In this document: positions 8,874-16,493 of the stretch, one piece after another | Numbering within the stretch: the stretch's first letter is position 1 | Layout: the number at the start of each line of letters is the position of its first letter | Assembly (NCBI RefSeq): GCF_000330725.2 | Contig: NZ_AMZY02000001.1 | Span: forward strand, 1-64,000 | Reading direction: 5' to 3' | Length of the DNA stretch: 64,000 bases | Source of the DNA: Mariniradius saccharolyticus AK6 | Lineage (GTDB): Bacteria > Bacteroidota > Bacteroidia > Cytophagales > Cyclobacteriaceae | Made by a program: the position numbers and the translations under genes | Notes under the pieces: model-generated | Seen by the model: only the letters and a program-made list of their open reading frames with translations | The model's database searches: none | Told to the model about the DNA's origin: nothing

Positions 8874-9626
8874 CTATCGTTTTACGACTTGGATATTTTC
8901 CAATTCAATCGTCGAAAGCAGCTCCAATTTACCTGATTTATAGAGACTTTCCATTTCCTCAACGGGAGTTTCTTTGCTTTCTAAACCATAATTTTCATAA
9001 TCCTGCAAGACCAATCCACCTACCTCGTGGGTTTTCACTGCTTTTCTGAATCGAACACCACCTCCATCTGTGTGATATGAATACGCCAAAAAATCTATAC
9101 GCTTCGTTTCTTGATTGATCCAGTATAGGAAAACATCATCATAATCCTCACCGCCTCCTTCCTGTGCAAATGTCACCCGGATTAGATCGTACTTCTTCCC
9201 TTCCAATTCTGACTCTCCTACAAGTGTCTTTCTCACCGCGGGATCATTGAGTCCGTAAGGCAGAAATGCAAAATAGGCAACCGAGTTCACAGATCGACTG
9301 AATGCACCGACTCGCTCTTCAGGCAAGTCGACCTTGGAGCCATTGATGGTCCTGACGAAACCTGAATTATTCAAAACATCCCTTACCTGACCCGTGCTGT
9401 CTGAAAATTCCCGAATGTATTCAAAGGATTGCGACGACTTGAAAATCCGGTAGTGTCGATCCCTGAAATCAAAGCTGATCACGCTGGATTCAAAGGCTTT
9501 TCCTCCGTGTGCGACGATACTTTGGTCCACAATGCCTTGCGCAGGATCGGGGGCTTGACAGGAAAAAAAACCAAAAACCAGCGACAGCGGCAGTATGAAT
9601 CGGAAAATGGCATTGTTTGTTGACAT
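8874..9626 (-). CDS. DUF6503-like lipoprotein
   Basis: 250 aa lipoprotein: signal peptide ILPLSLVFGFFSC with lipidated Cys23. The mature N terminus IVDQSIVAHGG is the family marker, followed by beta-strand-rich sequence in the style of LolA/LppX-like outer-membrane lipoprotein carriers (YRIFKSSQSFEYIREF, FLYWINQETKRIDFLAYSY). Likely faces the periplasm or cell surface and may bind a lipid; that is inference from fold similarity. Encoded just upstream of the GH113-like gene, probably co-transcribed. A paralogue lies at 15638-16402. Confidence 0.65.
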   Translation of the reverse strand: MSTNNAIFRFILPLSLVFGFFSCQAPDPAQGIVDQSIVAHGGKAFESSVISFDFRDRHYRIFKSSQSFEYIREFSDSTGQVRDVLNNSGFVRTINGSKVDLPEERVGAFSRSVNSVAYFAFLPYGLNDPAVRKTLVGESELEGKKYDLIRVTFAQEGGGEDYDDVFLYWINQETKRIDFLAYSYHTDGGGVRFRKAVKTHEVGGLVLQDYENYGLESKETPVEEMESLYKSGKLELLSTIELENIQVVKR

Positions 9627-9702
9627 GGCATCAAGTTGAGATGGAAAGATAAGCCAATTCGTGAAAATAGGCTAGTGATCAGTGATTTCGCCGCGTCAAA
9701 TT

Positions 9703-9736
9703 AAAAAAGCCGGCATCCAATGGACCCGGCATTTTT
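9703..9736 (-). terminator. terminator after fasciclin gene
   Basis: Reverse-strand hairpin GCCGG...CCGGC with an inner TCCA/TGGA pair, followed on that strand by a run of six T. It lies 31 nt downstream of the fasciclin-gene stop. Confidence 0.65.
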
Positions 9737-9767
9737 GTACCCATTCAACCTTAAATTTAAGCTAATC

Positions 9768-10322
9768 TTATTCTGGCAACAACACTTTGTCTACCACGTG
9801 GATCATACCGTTTGAAGTTTGGACCGATCCGATAACTTTTGCGCCATTGACGAGCACTGTTCCGTCAGACTGTACTTCCAAAGTCACGGAACCTCCTTCG
9901 GCTGTGCCAATTTTTTGGCCGTTGACAAAACTCTCAGCTTTGTAGACTCCCAATAAAACATGGTACTCCAAAATGTCCCGGAGTTTCCTCTGATTCTCTG
10001 GCTTCACCAAAGATTCTACCGTACCGGCTGGCAATGCGCTAAATGCGGCATCCGTAGGTGCGAATACCGTAAACGGACCCACATTGGTCAAGGCGTCTAC
10101 GTACTCAGCAGCCTTCAGTGCAGCAACCAATGTCGTGTGATCTGGCGAAGCAACCGCCACTTGTACAATGTTGGGATTGGAAACATCATCTTTCACTGCA
10201 GACTGCCCGGCGGAGGGTTCAGCAGAAGAAGCTGCCGTGGTGCTTGCCTGTTGATTTCCACCACAAGACAAAAGAATGGCTGAAAACGCCAAAATGGTAA
10301 AGTTTTTAAATAGAGATTTCAT
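9768..10322 (-). CDS. fasciclin (FAS1) domain lipoprotein
   Basis: 184 aa. Signal peptide with lipobox ILLSC (Cys20), a serine/alanine-rich spacer, then one FAS1 domain from about residue 55 to 182. The two FAS1 motifs are present: NVGPFTVFAPTDAAF near residue 100 and ENQRKLRDILEYHVL, ending in NGMIHVVDKVLLP. FAS1 domains mediate adhesion in many organisms and are surface or periplasmic. Two palindromes at 10359-10374 and 10377-10390 sit just upstream of the start, so it may be controlled by the neighbouring Rrf2 regulator. Confidence 0.9.
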   Translation of the reverse strand: MKSLFKNFTILAFSAILLSCGGNQQASTTAASSAEPSAGQSAVKDDVSNPNIVQVAVASPDHTTLVAALKAAEYVDALTNVGPFTVFAPTDAAFSALPAGTVESLVKPENQRKLRDILEYHVLLGVYKAESFVNGQKIGTAEGGSVTLEVQSDGTVLVNGAKVIGSVQTSNGMIHVVDKVLLPE

Positions 10323-10358
10323 ATGGATTGGGTTTTGAATGCGGGAGCAAGATAATAG

Positions 10359-10390
10359 AGGATAATTTTATCCTTTATGATAAAAATCAT
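10359..10390. promoter_or_regulatory. two adjacent palindromes upstream of fasciclin gene
   Basis: AGGATAA-TT-TTATCCT at 10359-10374 is a perfect inverted repeat; ATGAT-AAAA-ATCAT at 10377-10390 is a second. They lie 37 and 55 nt upstream of the reverse fasciclin start and downstream of the Rrf2 gene. Candidate operators; the regulator is not proven. Confidence 0.4.
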
Positions 10391-10463
10391 GAAAAACGTG
10401 AATTTTAAATCTTTTCGGAAAAATATTTGAAACGGTACGGCGGAAGGCCGAATTCGCGGAAAA

Positions 10464-10907
10464 TCAGGTTTGAATCATCCTACTGAGGACAGTCTCTCCC
10501 TTTTCAACTTCCTCCGCAAACTCCTTGATACTCTTTTGGGTGAGCATCCTGACAATACTTAACCTGATCTGTTTGATCTCGCCATGCAGCGGGCAGGGGT
10601 TTGCTTCCGAGCAATTTTCCAACCCAAGGCTGCATCCCGTAAAAAGTTCTTCGCCATCTATTGCATCCACTAGCTGCTTTAGTGTCAATTCTTGGTGCCT
10701 ACCGTCTACAAAAAAGCCACCAGTCGGTCCTTTTGTGGATCCAATGATCTTCTTGCGGGCAAGGTCTTGGAGTATCTTGGCGATAAAAGGTTCAGGAACG
10801 CCCGTTTTTTCCGAAATTTGCTTCGCACCAACTTTGTTGCCTTTTTGACTTTCACCACAGATATAAATGACGGCACGGATACCGTATTGGCAGGCCCTGG
10901 AAAACAT
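10464..10907 (-). CDS. Rrf2-family transcriptional regulator
   Basis: 147 aa from the ATG at 10907 (MFSRACQYGIRAVIYI, the canonical Rrf2 N terminus; an upstream in-frame ATG at 10958 adds a tail unlike the family). A winged helix-turn-helix covers residues 1-70 (KQISEKTGVPEPFIAKILQDL). Three cysteines spaced CX6CX5C (GCSLGLENC...PC) lie where IscR and NsrR bind an iron-sulfur cluster, so the protein probably senses Fe-S status, nitric oxide or redox. It is divergent from the moaA operon and upstream of the fasciclin gene. Confidence 0.88.
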   Translation of the reverse strand: MFSRACQYGIRAVIYICGESQKGNKVGAKQISEKTGVPEPFIAKILQDLARKKIIGSTKGPTGGFFVDGRHQELTLKQLVDAIDGEELFTGCSLGLENCSEANPCPLHGEIKQIRLSIVRMLTQKSIKEFAEEVEKGETVLSRMIQT

Positions 10908-10974
10908 ATAGCGGATTTTCGCCAAAAATAGATCAAATCCGTATCTGATAAAAGACACCGATATCTTATTATTT

Positions 10975-11004
10975 CAAAAGTAAATCCAACCACTTCTCAA
11001 GCAA
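10975..11004 (-). promoter_or_regulatory. Bacteroidetes-type promoter for the Rrf2 gene
   Basis: On the reverse strand a TTG (11002-11004) is followed after 19 nt by TACTTTTG (10975-10982), fitting the Bacteroidetes -33/-7 pattern TTG-N17-23-TAnnTTTG. It predicts a leader of about 60 nt for the Rrf2 gene. Confidence 0.5.
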
Positions 11005-11063
11005 ACGGATGCTTTTCCAATCTCATTTGCGATATTTAGAATTCGATTTCGTAACTGGTTGCA

Positions 11064-12044
11064 ATGCTTTACGACTCATTTCAAAGAATTCATGATTATC
11101 TGAGAATATCCCTTACGGATAGTTGCAATTTCCGCTGCGCCTACTGCATGCCCAACGAGGAGATTGAAGTAATGCCTCACTCCCACCTCATGCAGACTGG
11201 GGAGATTGAGGCGCTGGCGAAGACTTTTGTAGGTTTGGGAGTAAAAAAAATCCGTCTTACCGGCGGAGAACCTTTGGTGAGAAAAGAATTTCCAGATATC
11301 CTCCACAGACTTTCAAAATTGCCTGTTGAGTTGACCATGACCACCAACGGGATTTTGGTCCACAAGCATATCGAGCTGATGAAAACAGCAGGCATGCGCT
11401 CGATCAATGTGAGTTTGGATTCACTCAACCGTGAGACTTTTCACAACCTTACCAAAAGGGATCAATTCCAGAAGGTTTGGGATAACATCCTGTTGCTATT
11501 GGATCAGGGTTTTCGGGTCAAAATCAATGCCGTGGCCTTGGCGGGAATCATTGAAGAGGAGATTTTGGATTTTGTCAGAATAACGGAAAAGCTCCCGCTC
11601 CATGTTCGTTTTATTGAATTCATGCCATTTCAAGGCAATCATTGGAAGAGCGAAAAAGTCATCACTGCGAAGCAAATGCTGGAATTCGTTTCCAGCAATT
11701 TTCCGATTGTCAAACTGCAGGATGAGAAACACGCCACTGCCAAAAAATACCAAGTTCCGGGATTCCTGGGTACTTTTGCATTCATCACGACTATGAGCGA
11801 GCACTTTTGCGGTGACTGCAACAGGATGCGGCTTACAGCCGATGGCAAGATGAAGAACTGCCTCTTTGGAAAAGAAGAAATGGACCTGTTGGGCGCTCTC
11901 CGCAAAGGACAGGACGTCGAATCGCTGATCATGGAATCAGTAAAGCGCAAACACGCCATGTTGGGCGGCCAATTCAGTCCCGATTATCTCAAAGCAAAAG
12001 CCGACGAAATCGAGAATAGAAGCATGATCAAAATAGGTGGATGA
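11064..12044 (+). CDS. moaA: GTP 3',8-cyclase
   Basis: 326 aa radical-SAM enzyme that makes the first intermediate of molybdenum cofactor synthesis from GTP. The SAM-binding cluster motif CX3CX2C is Cys21, Cys25, Cys28; the second cluster ligands are Cys249, Cys252 and Cys266; the GGEP SAM motif is at 67-70, and the C-terminal Gly-Gly needed for activity is present (KIGG). Its TGA overlaps the moeA ATG (ATGA). MoaC, which completes this step, is not in the window. Confidence 0.97.
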   Translation: MLYDSFQRIHDYLRISLTDSCNFRCAYCMPNEEIEVMPHSHLMQTGEIEALAKTFVGLGVKKIRLTGGEPLVRKEFPDILHRLSKLPVELTMTTNGILVHKHIELMKTAGMRSINVSLDSLNRETFHNLTKRDQFQKVWDNILLLLDQGFRVKINAVALAGIIEEEILDFVRITEKLPLHVRFIEFMPFQGNHWKSEKVITAKQMLEFVSSNFPIVKLQDEKHATAKKYQVPGFLGTFAFITTMSEHFCGDCNRMRLTADGKMKNCLFGKEEMDLLGALRKGQDVESLIMESVKRKHAMLGGQFSPDYLKAKADEIENRSMIKIGG

Positions 12045-13234
12045 TGTCGTACATGGTTTCCGTCGAAACAGCTAAAAACATTCTTGAAGCCAATTTGATT
12101 GATGGAAAAATCACCTTGTGCCCGCTTTTGGAATCGCTGGGATTCGTATTATCAGAAGATATTTTTTCACCGATTGACATTCCTTCCTTTGACAATTCTG
12201 CGATGGATGGCTATGCGATCCGCTGGGAACAGGGAAACGGCAGCAGGAAGCTACAAACCCAATCCATGATGCGAGCCGGTGAAACCAATCACACCACAAT
12301 ACAAACAGGCGAAGCCATCAGAATTTTTACGGGAGCACCAACGCCGACCGGCGCTGATACCATCATCCCACAAGAATATGTCACCGTCCAAAACGGAAGT
12401 ATTCACTTTGATTGGGAGCGATTTGAAAAAGGCGCAAATTTCAGAAAAATAGGCGCCCAAAACCGTCAAGGCGATTTGATTGCTGAAAAAGGAACGGTCG
12501 TTTCGCCTGGAATGGTGGGACTGCTGGCGTCAGTGGGAATCTCAGAAGTTCCTGTTTATGCGGCGCCAAAGGTAGGTTTGCTTTTGACAGGCGATGAGTT
12601 GGTGGAAGTCGGGCAGCCACTTTCCTTTGGGAAGATCTACAACGCCAATGGCCCCATCTTGAACACCTATTTCAGGGATTTGGGCATTTCCAATATTTCC
12701 ATTTACAAAGCGGTCGATGAACCGGAGCGGCTGCAAATCATATTGCACGAGCTTTTGGAGGAAGTGGATGTGCTGGTCATTTCGGGTGGGATTTCGGTCG
12801 GTGATTATGATTTTGTGAAAAAAGGTTTGGAAAACGAGGGTGTCGAGGAGCTTTTTTACAAAGTATCCCAAAAACCGGGCAAGCCACTGTGGGTAGGTAG
12901 GACCGAAACGCAATGGGTATTTGCCCTACCGGGAAATCCCGCCTCCACGCTCACCTGCTTCAACCAATACGTCAAACCATGCTTAGAAGCTTGGATGGGT
13001 AAAAAAAATACTTTCCAACCGATGGGAACTTTCCCTCTGCAAACCGATTTCTCCAAAAAGGGTGCTTTGACCTTTTTCCTAAAAGCCAAATTGGAAAACG
13101 GAAGTATCAAAGTCCTCCCCGGCCAGGAATCCTTCAATTTGATTGCCTATGGCAATGCAAACGGCATTGCCGAAATCCCAAAAGATTTGGATTTTTTGCC
13201 AAAAGGGACAATGGTGAGATTCTATTCCTGGTAA
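12041..13234 (+). CDS. moeA: molybdopterin molybdenumtransferase
   Basis: 397 aa, full length for MoeA, which inserts molybdate into adenylylated molybdopterin. Recognised by SPIDIPSFDNSAMDGYAIR near residue 45, FTGAPTPTGADTIIPQE, and the MPT-binding domain sequence LLLTGDELVEVG and VISGGISVGDYDFV, with PLWVGR...ALPGNPAST at the C-terminal side. Translationally coupled to moaA by a 4-nt overlap and followed by the TSUP permease after 3 nt. Confidence 0.95.
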   Translation: MMSYMVSVETAKNILEANLIDGKITLCPLLESLGFVLSEDIFSPIDIPSFDNSAMDGYAIRWEQGNGSRKLQTQSMMRAGETNHTTIQTGEAIRIFTGAPTPTGADTIIPQEYVTVQNGSIHFDWERFEKGANFRKIGAQNRQGDLIAEKGTVVSPGMVGLLASVGISEVPVYAAPKVGLLLTGDELVEVGQPLSFGKIYNANGPILNTYFRDLGISNISIYKAVDEPERLQIILHELLEEVDVLVISGGISVGDYDFVKKGLENEGVEELFYKVSQKPGKPLWVGRTETQWVFALPGNPASTLTCFNQYVKPCLEAWMGKKNTFQPMGTFPLQTDFSKKGALTFFLKAKLENGSIKVLPGQESFNLIAYGNANGIAEIPKDLDFLPKGTMVRFYSW

Positions 13235-13237
13235 AAT

Positions 13238-13975
13238 ATGGGATTCGAAGAAATATTGCTGTACCTGCTGCTGCCTACAACAGCCTTTCTCTATGCCTCG
13301 GTCGGACATGGCGGAGCGAGCAGTTACTTGATGGTATTGGCATTGTTGCAATTCCCCCCCGAACAGATACGTCCTACAGCATTGATCATGAACATGTTTG
13401 TCTCGATGATGGCTTTTTTGTCCTTTCGTAAAAAGGTCGATTTCCCTTGGGCGATTTTCATTTCACTTGGGCTTTTCTCGATCCCAGCGGCCTATGTTGG
13501 GGGAAGCCTCAGTATCGATGCCGAATGGTACAAAAGGATTTTGGGTATTCTGTTGTTTTTCCCTGTCCTAAAATTTCTCAATGTATTTCCCGTCAGCCCA
13601 AAGCAAACCTCAGAAAGACAATGGTGGATGGCGCCTGTTTTGGGGCTGGGAATCGGTTTTGTCTCCGGCTTGATAGGTATCGGTGGTGGCATCATCCTCT
13701 CTCCTATCCTTCTGATGTTGGGCTGGACAGACATCAAGGAGACCGCTGCGGTATCGGCCTTGTTTATCTTCCTGAATTCCGTCTCGGGTTTTCTGGGAGC
13801 AAGTGGGTTTGCCGCACAGATCGATCCAAATCTATGGATAGTGATGCCGCTGACAATCGCGGGCGGCGCGCTTGGTGCATACTTGGGGGCATTCAAGTTC
13901 CAGCCAAAGGTCATCAAATATTTGCTAACCGCGGTCTTGGTAGTCGCGGCTGTCAAATTAATATGGACAGGCTGA
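13238..13975 (+). CDS. TSUP (TauE/SafE) family permease
   Basis: 245 aa integral membrane protein with about seven or eight helices. The two TauE/SafE signatures are present: VGHGGASSYL near residue 25 and GLIGIGGGIILSPILLMLG near residue 145. Family members export sulfite, sulfoacetate or related anions. Sitting between moeA and moaD by a few nucleotides, it belongs to the molybdenum cofactor operon; a substrate tied to sulfur supply or to a sulfite-oxidising molybdoenzyme is inference. Confidence 0.88.
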   Translation: MGFEEILLYLLLPTTAFLYASVGHGGASSYLMVLALLQFPPEQIRPTALIMNMFVSMMAFLSFRKKVDFPWAIFISLGLFSIPAAYVGGSLSIDAEWYKRILGILLFFPVLKFLNVFPVSPKQTSERQWWMAPVLGLGIGFVSGLIGIGGGIILSPILLMLGWTDIKETAAVSALFIFLNSVSGFLGASGFAAQIDPNLWIVMPLTIAGGALGAYLGAFKFQPKVIKYLLTAVLVVAAVKLIWTG

Positions 13976-14013
13976 TCAATTTTGGTTACCTTTCAATTCA
14001 GAATTGTTGCGAA

Positions 14014-14244
14014 ATGATCACGGTAAAGGCGTTTGGAATTATTGCCGAGAAAATAAAAACCTCGGAATTGATGATCGATGGAATTCCGACTACGGATACA
14101 CTGTTGGGTTACCTGCACCAACAATATCCCGAACTGCGACACATGAAGTTCAGTATTGCGGTAAATAGAAAGCAGACCGTCGGCAATACGGCTATTCCCC
14201 ATGGAGCGGAAGTGGCACTGTTGCCTCCTTTCTCAGGCGGCTGA
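14014..14244 (+). CDS. moaD: molybdopterin synthase small subunit (MoaD/ThiS family)
   Basis: 76 aa beta-grasp protein from ATG 14014, 38 nt after the permease gene. The C terminus ends PPFSGG, the Gly-Gly that is adenylated and turned into a thiocarboxylate to deliver sulfur to precursor Z. The short length, the ITVKAFGIIAEK start and the operon context fit MoaD rather than ThiS. The large subunit MoaE is not in the window. Confidence 0.9.
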   Translation: MITVKAFGIIAEKIKTSELMIDGIPTTDTLLGYLHQQYPELRHMKFSIAVNRKQTVGNTAIPHGAEVALLPPFSGG

Positions 14245-14366
14245 AGAATCCACCCGTATGTAGATTTAGAAAGGGTATTTTTTAAATTATTGTCAAATTA
14301 GTTCTTTTTAGGGCTTAGTAATTTAAATTTTGAATATCTTTCCGGCAAACATGGTGTTTTTTTGAC

Positions 14367-15581
14367 ATGAATCTCCGATTAAACTCTGAATTTGGCACAT
14401 TGAGGGCCGTATTGATGCACAGACCTGGAAAGGAAATTGACCGTCTTACCCCCTACAACAAGGAATATTTGCTTTTTGAAGATGTCCCCTACTTGGAGGC
14501 CATGCAAAAGGAGCATGACTTCTTCACCGACCTTATCAAACAAACCACTGGCGCGACCGTCTACCGCCTCCACGAGCTCTTGATCCAGGTCCTGTCAAAC
14601 CGGGAAATTTTGGAAAAGCTGATGCACAGTGCGCTGGTCAAGTCGCGTTTGACACATTTCCAAGAGTATATCCTAGACCGATTGTCGACAGCGGAATGCG
14701 CCACGGCACTTACCGCAGGAGTCAAAGTGCATGAGCTCAAGAGAAAAATACCGAATCTGCCTGCTGGTGAGCTGATGGATTCCGCCTTCGTGATTCCGCC
14801 GAGTCCAAACCTGTACTTTCAACGCGATCCGATGGCGATCACACCGGGAGGCATCATTTTCTCCAGCATGAAGATGGAGGGACGTCAGCGTGAGGCGGAC
14901 ATTCTGAGGGCGATTTTTGAAAACCACCCCGATTTTAAGGATCACGTAAATCCGATCTATCCCATCAACGGAAACGACAACCCGCCAAGCATAGAAGGTG
15001 GGGACATCATCGTACTTTCCAAGAAAGCTATTGCCATCGGCAACAGTGAAAGAACGGATGAAAAGGCCATTTATCAGGTTGCCAAGGCACTATTGGCAGA
15101 AGGGACAGTAGAGCGGGTCTACGAAGTCCACCTGCCCAAAAAGCGAAACTACATGCATCTCGATACGGTGTTTACAATTTTGGACGAAAATCTTGTGCTC
15201 ACCTACCCAGATGCCTTGAATGCTGTTTTGCAAACATCGCTCTATACCTTGAAAGAAATTAAGGACGAAAAAGTAAATATCAAACGTCAGGTCCTGAATG
15301 AATCTTTGTTGACTGTGTTGGAAAAAGAAATCCCGCACCTTGAAATACTTTCTACCGCAGACGGCAATCCTGATTATTCCATGCGTGAACAATGGTTTGA
15401 TGGAGCAAACGTATTTGCTATTGGACCAAGAAGAGTGATATCCTACAATCGCAATAAGCACACCAACAATGCCCTCCGAAATATGGGAGTTGAAGTGCTG
15501 GAAATCCCTTCCTCAGAATTGTCGAGGGGTCTGGGTGGTCCGCGATGCATGACGATGCCGATTAGCAGGGCAAAGATCTAA
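14367..15581 (+). CDS. arcA: arginine deiminase
   Basis: 404 aa cytosolic enzyme that hydrolyses arginine to citrulline and ammonia. Guanidine-modifying superfamily residues are visible: FQRDPMAITPGG near 151, Glu210 and Asp213 in IEGGDI, His264 in MHLDTVFT, and nucleophile Cys394 in GPRCMTMP. No arcB, arcC or arcD is adjacent, so it may act in arginine use or acid/nitrogen balance instead of a complete fermentative pathway. A TATCTTTC element at 14335-14342 could be its -7 box. Confidence 0.93.
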   Translation: MNLRLNSEFGTLRAVLMHRPGKEIDRLTPYNKEYLLFEDVPYLEAMQKEHDFFTDLIKQTTGATVYRLHELLIQVLSNREILEKLMHSALVKSRLTHFQEYILDRLSTAECATALTAGVKVHELKRKIPNLPAGELMDSAFVIPPSPNLYFQRDPMAITPGGIIFSSMKMEGRQREADILRAIFENHPDFKDHVNPIYPINGNDNPPSIEGGDIIVLSKKAIAIGNSERTDEKAIYQVAKALLAEGTVERVYEVHLPKKRNYMHLDTVFTILDENLVLTYPDALNAVLQTSLYTLKEIKDEKVNIKRQVLNESLLTVLEKEIPHLEILSTADGNPDYSMREQWFDGANVFAIGPRRVISYNRNKHTNNALRNMGVEVLEIPSSELSRGLGGPRCMTMPISRAKI

Positions 15582-15637
15582 TCCATCCCCAAAACCAGTG
15601 AAATGTTGCTTTCTTGGAGGCAGGTTCTTTGGTTTTT

Positions 15638-16402
15638 CTAGGGCGTTTTCCTCAATTTGACATTGAAATCGGCGTATCGGTACTCTGCCCTAAGGTATTC
15701 GATTTGCCCATTTTCCTGCAATCGGTAACTGATCCTGGATTTTGGAAAAAGCAATCCTTCAAAAAGTTCGAAATCACCGTTCATTACCAGACTCGTATGG
15801 TCGGAAGTTTTGACTGAATAAGCCATCAGCCTACTGTCGCTTGGATCAAAATAATAAACCCAAACGTCCAAATTGCCGGTCTCTGGCAAACCATCAATTA
15901 CCTGCACGGATTCATATTCTTTCCCGTCCGGCAGGCGTTTGAGACCTAAGTATTCCAGTTGTTTTTCGCCTTCCAATAGGTCAAAGGGCTTCGTCATGAC
16001 ATATCCCGCTGCATCCAAATCCCGTTTTTTGGATTTCAGGAAGTCGGCATTCTGAATTTCGTTTTCCCCTAGCCAATACCTTATTCTTTTACCGTCAAAC
16101 AATGCTTTGTTTCGGATGCTGTCTTTTTCCCAGCTCATCCGAATTTCCCAATTCGGCTGAAACCTGATCTCGATTTCTTGAAAAAGCTCATTTTCAAGGC
16201 TGGAATCCGCCTGGTAAAGCCTCGTTTCCTTCGCAAATGTCAACGACTCAACATTTTCCCATCGCACTGATCCTCCATGTGCTTCGATCGATTTGGATAT
16301 CAGGTTGATTGCCGTTCTTTCTGAGGTGGGCTTACATGAAAGTAGAGCAAAACAAATCAGTAGGATTCGAATCGATTTGGAAAACAAGTGGGACGAAGAC
16401 AT
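15638..16402 (-). CDS. DUF6503-like lipoprotein
   Basis: 254 aa from the ATG at 16402. Signal peptide with lipobox ALLSC, then ISKSIEAHGG, the same motif as in the 8874-9626 protein, and a beta-rich LolA-like body (FPKSRISYRLQENGQIEYL near the C terminus). Probably periplasmic or outer-membrane attached. A TTG at 16426 would lengthen it before the signal peptide and is less likely. Convergent with arcA; separated from the upstream lipoprotein gene by a terminator. Confidence 0.65.
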   Translation of the reverse strand: MSSSHLFSKSIRILLICFALLSCKPTSERTAINLISKSIEAHGGSVRWENVESLTFAKETRLYQADSSLENELFQEIEIRFQPNWEIRMSWEKDSIRNKALFDGKRIRYWLGENEIQNADFLKSKKRDLDAAGYVMTKPFDLLEGEKQLEYLGLKRLPDGKEYESVQVIDGLPETGNLDVWVYYFDPSDSRLMAYSVKTSDHTSLVMNGDFELFEGLLFPKSRISYRLQENGQIEYLRAEYRYADFNVKLRKTP

Positions 16403-16430
16403 ATGAATAGATACTTGGACCGTCAAAAAT

Positions 16431-16463
16431 AAAAAAACAGAGGAGAAAAAATTTCCCCTCTGT
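16431..16463 (-). terminator. terminator after Ig-like lipoprotein gene
   Basis: Stem ACAGAGG / CCTCTGT on the reverse transcript, followed by seven T. Located 31 nt downstream of the stop at 16494. Confidence 0.65.
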
Positions 16464-16493
16464 CCAACTGAAAAAAGCTATTTAGTGAAACCG

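Noticed and set aside
13447-14013. Upstream extension of the MoaD frame
   Set aside because: It overlaps the TSUP permease in another frame; only the last 76 codons, from ATG 14014, are MoaD.
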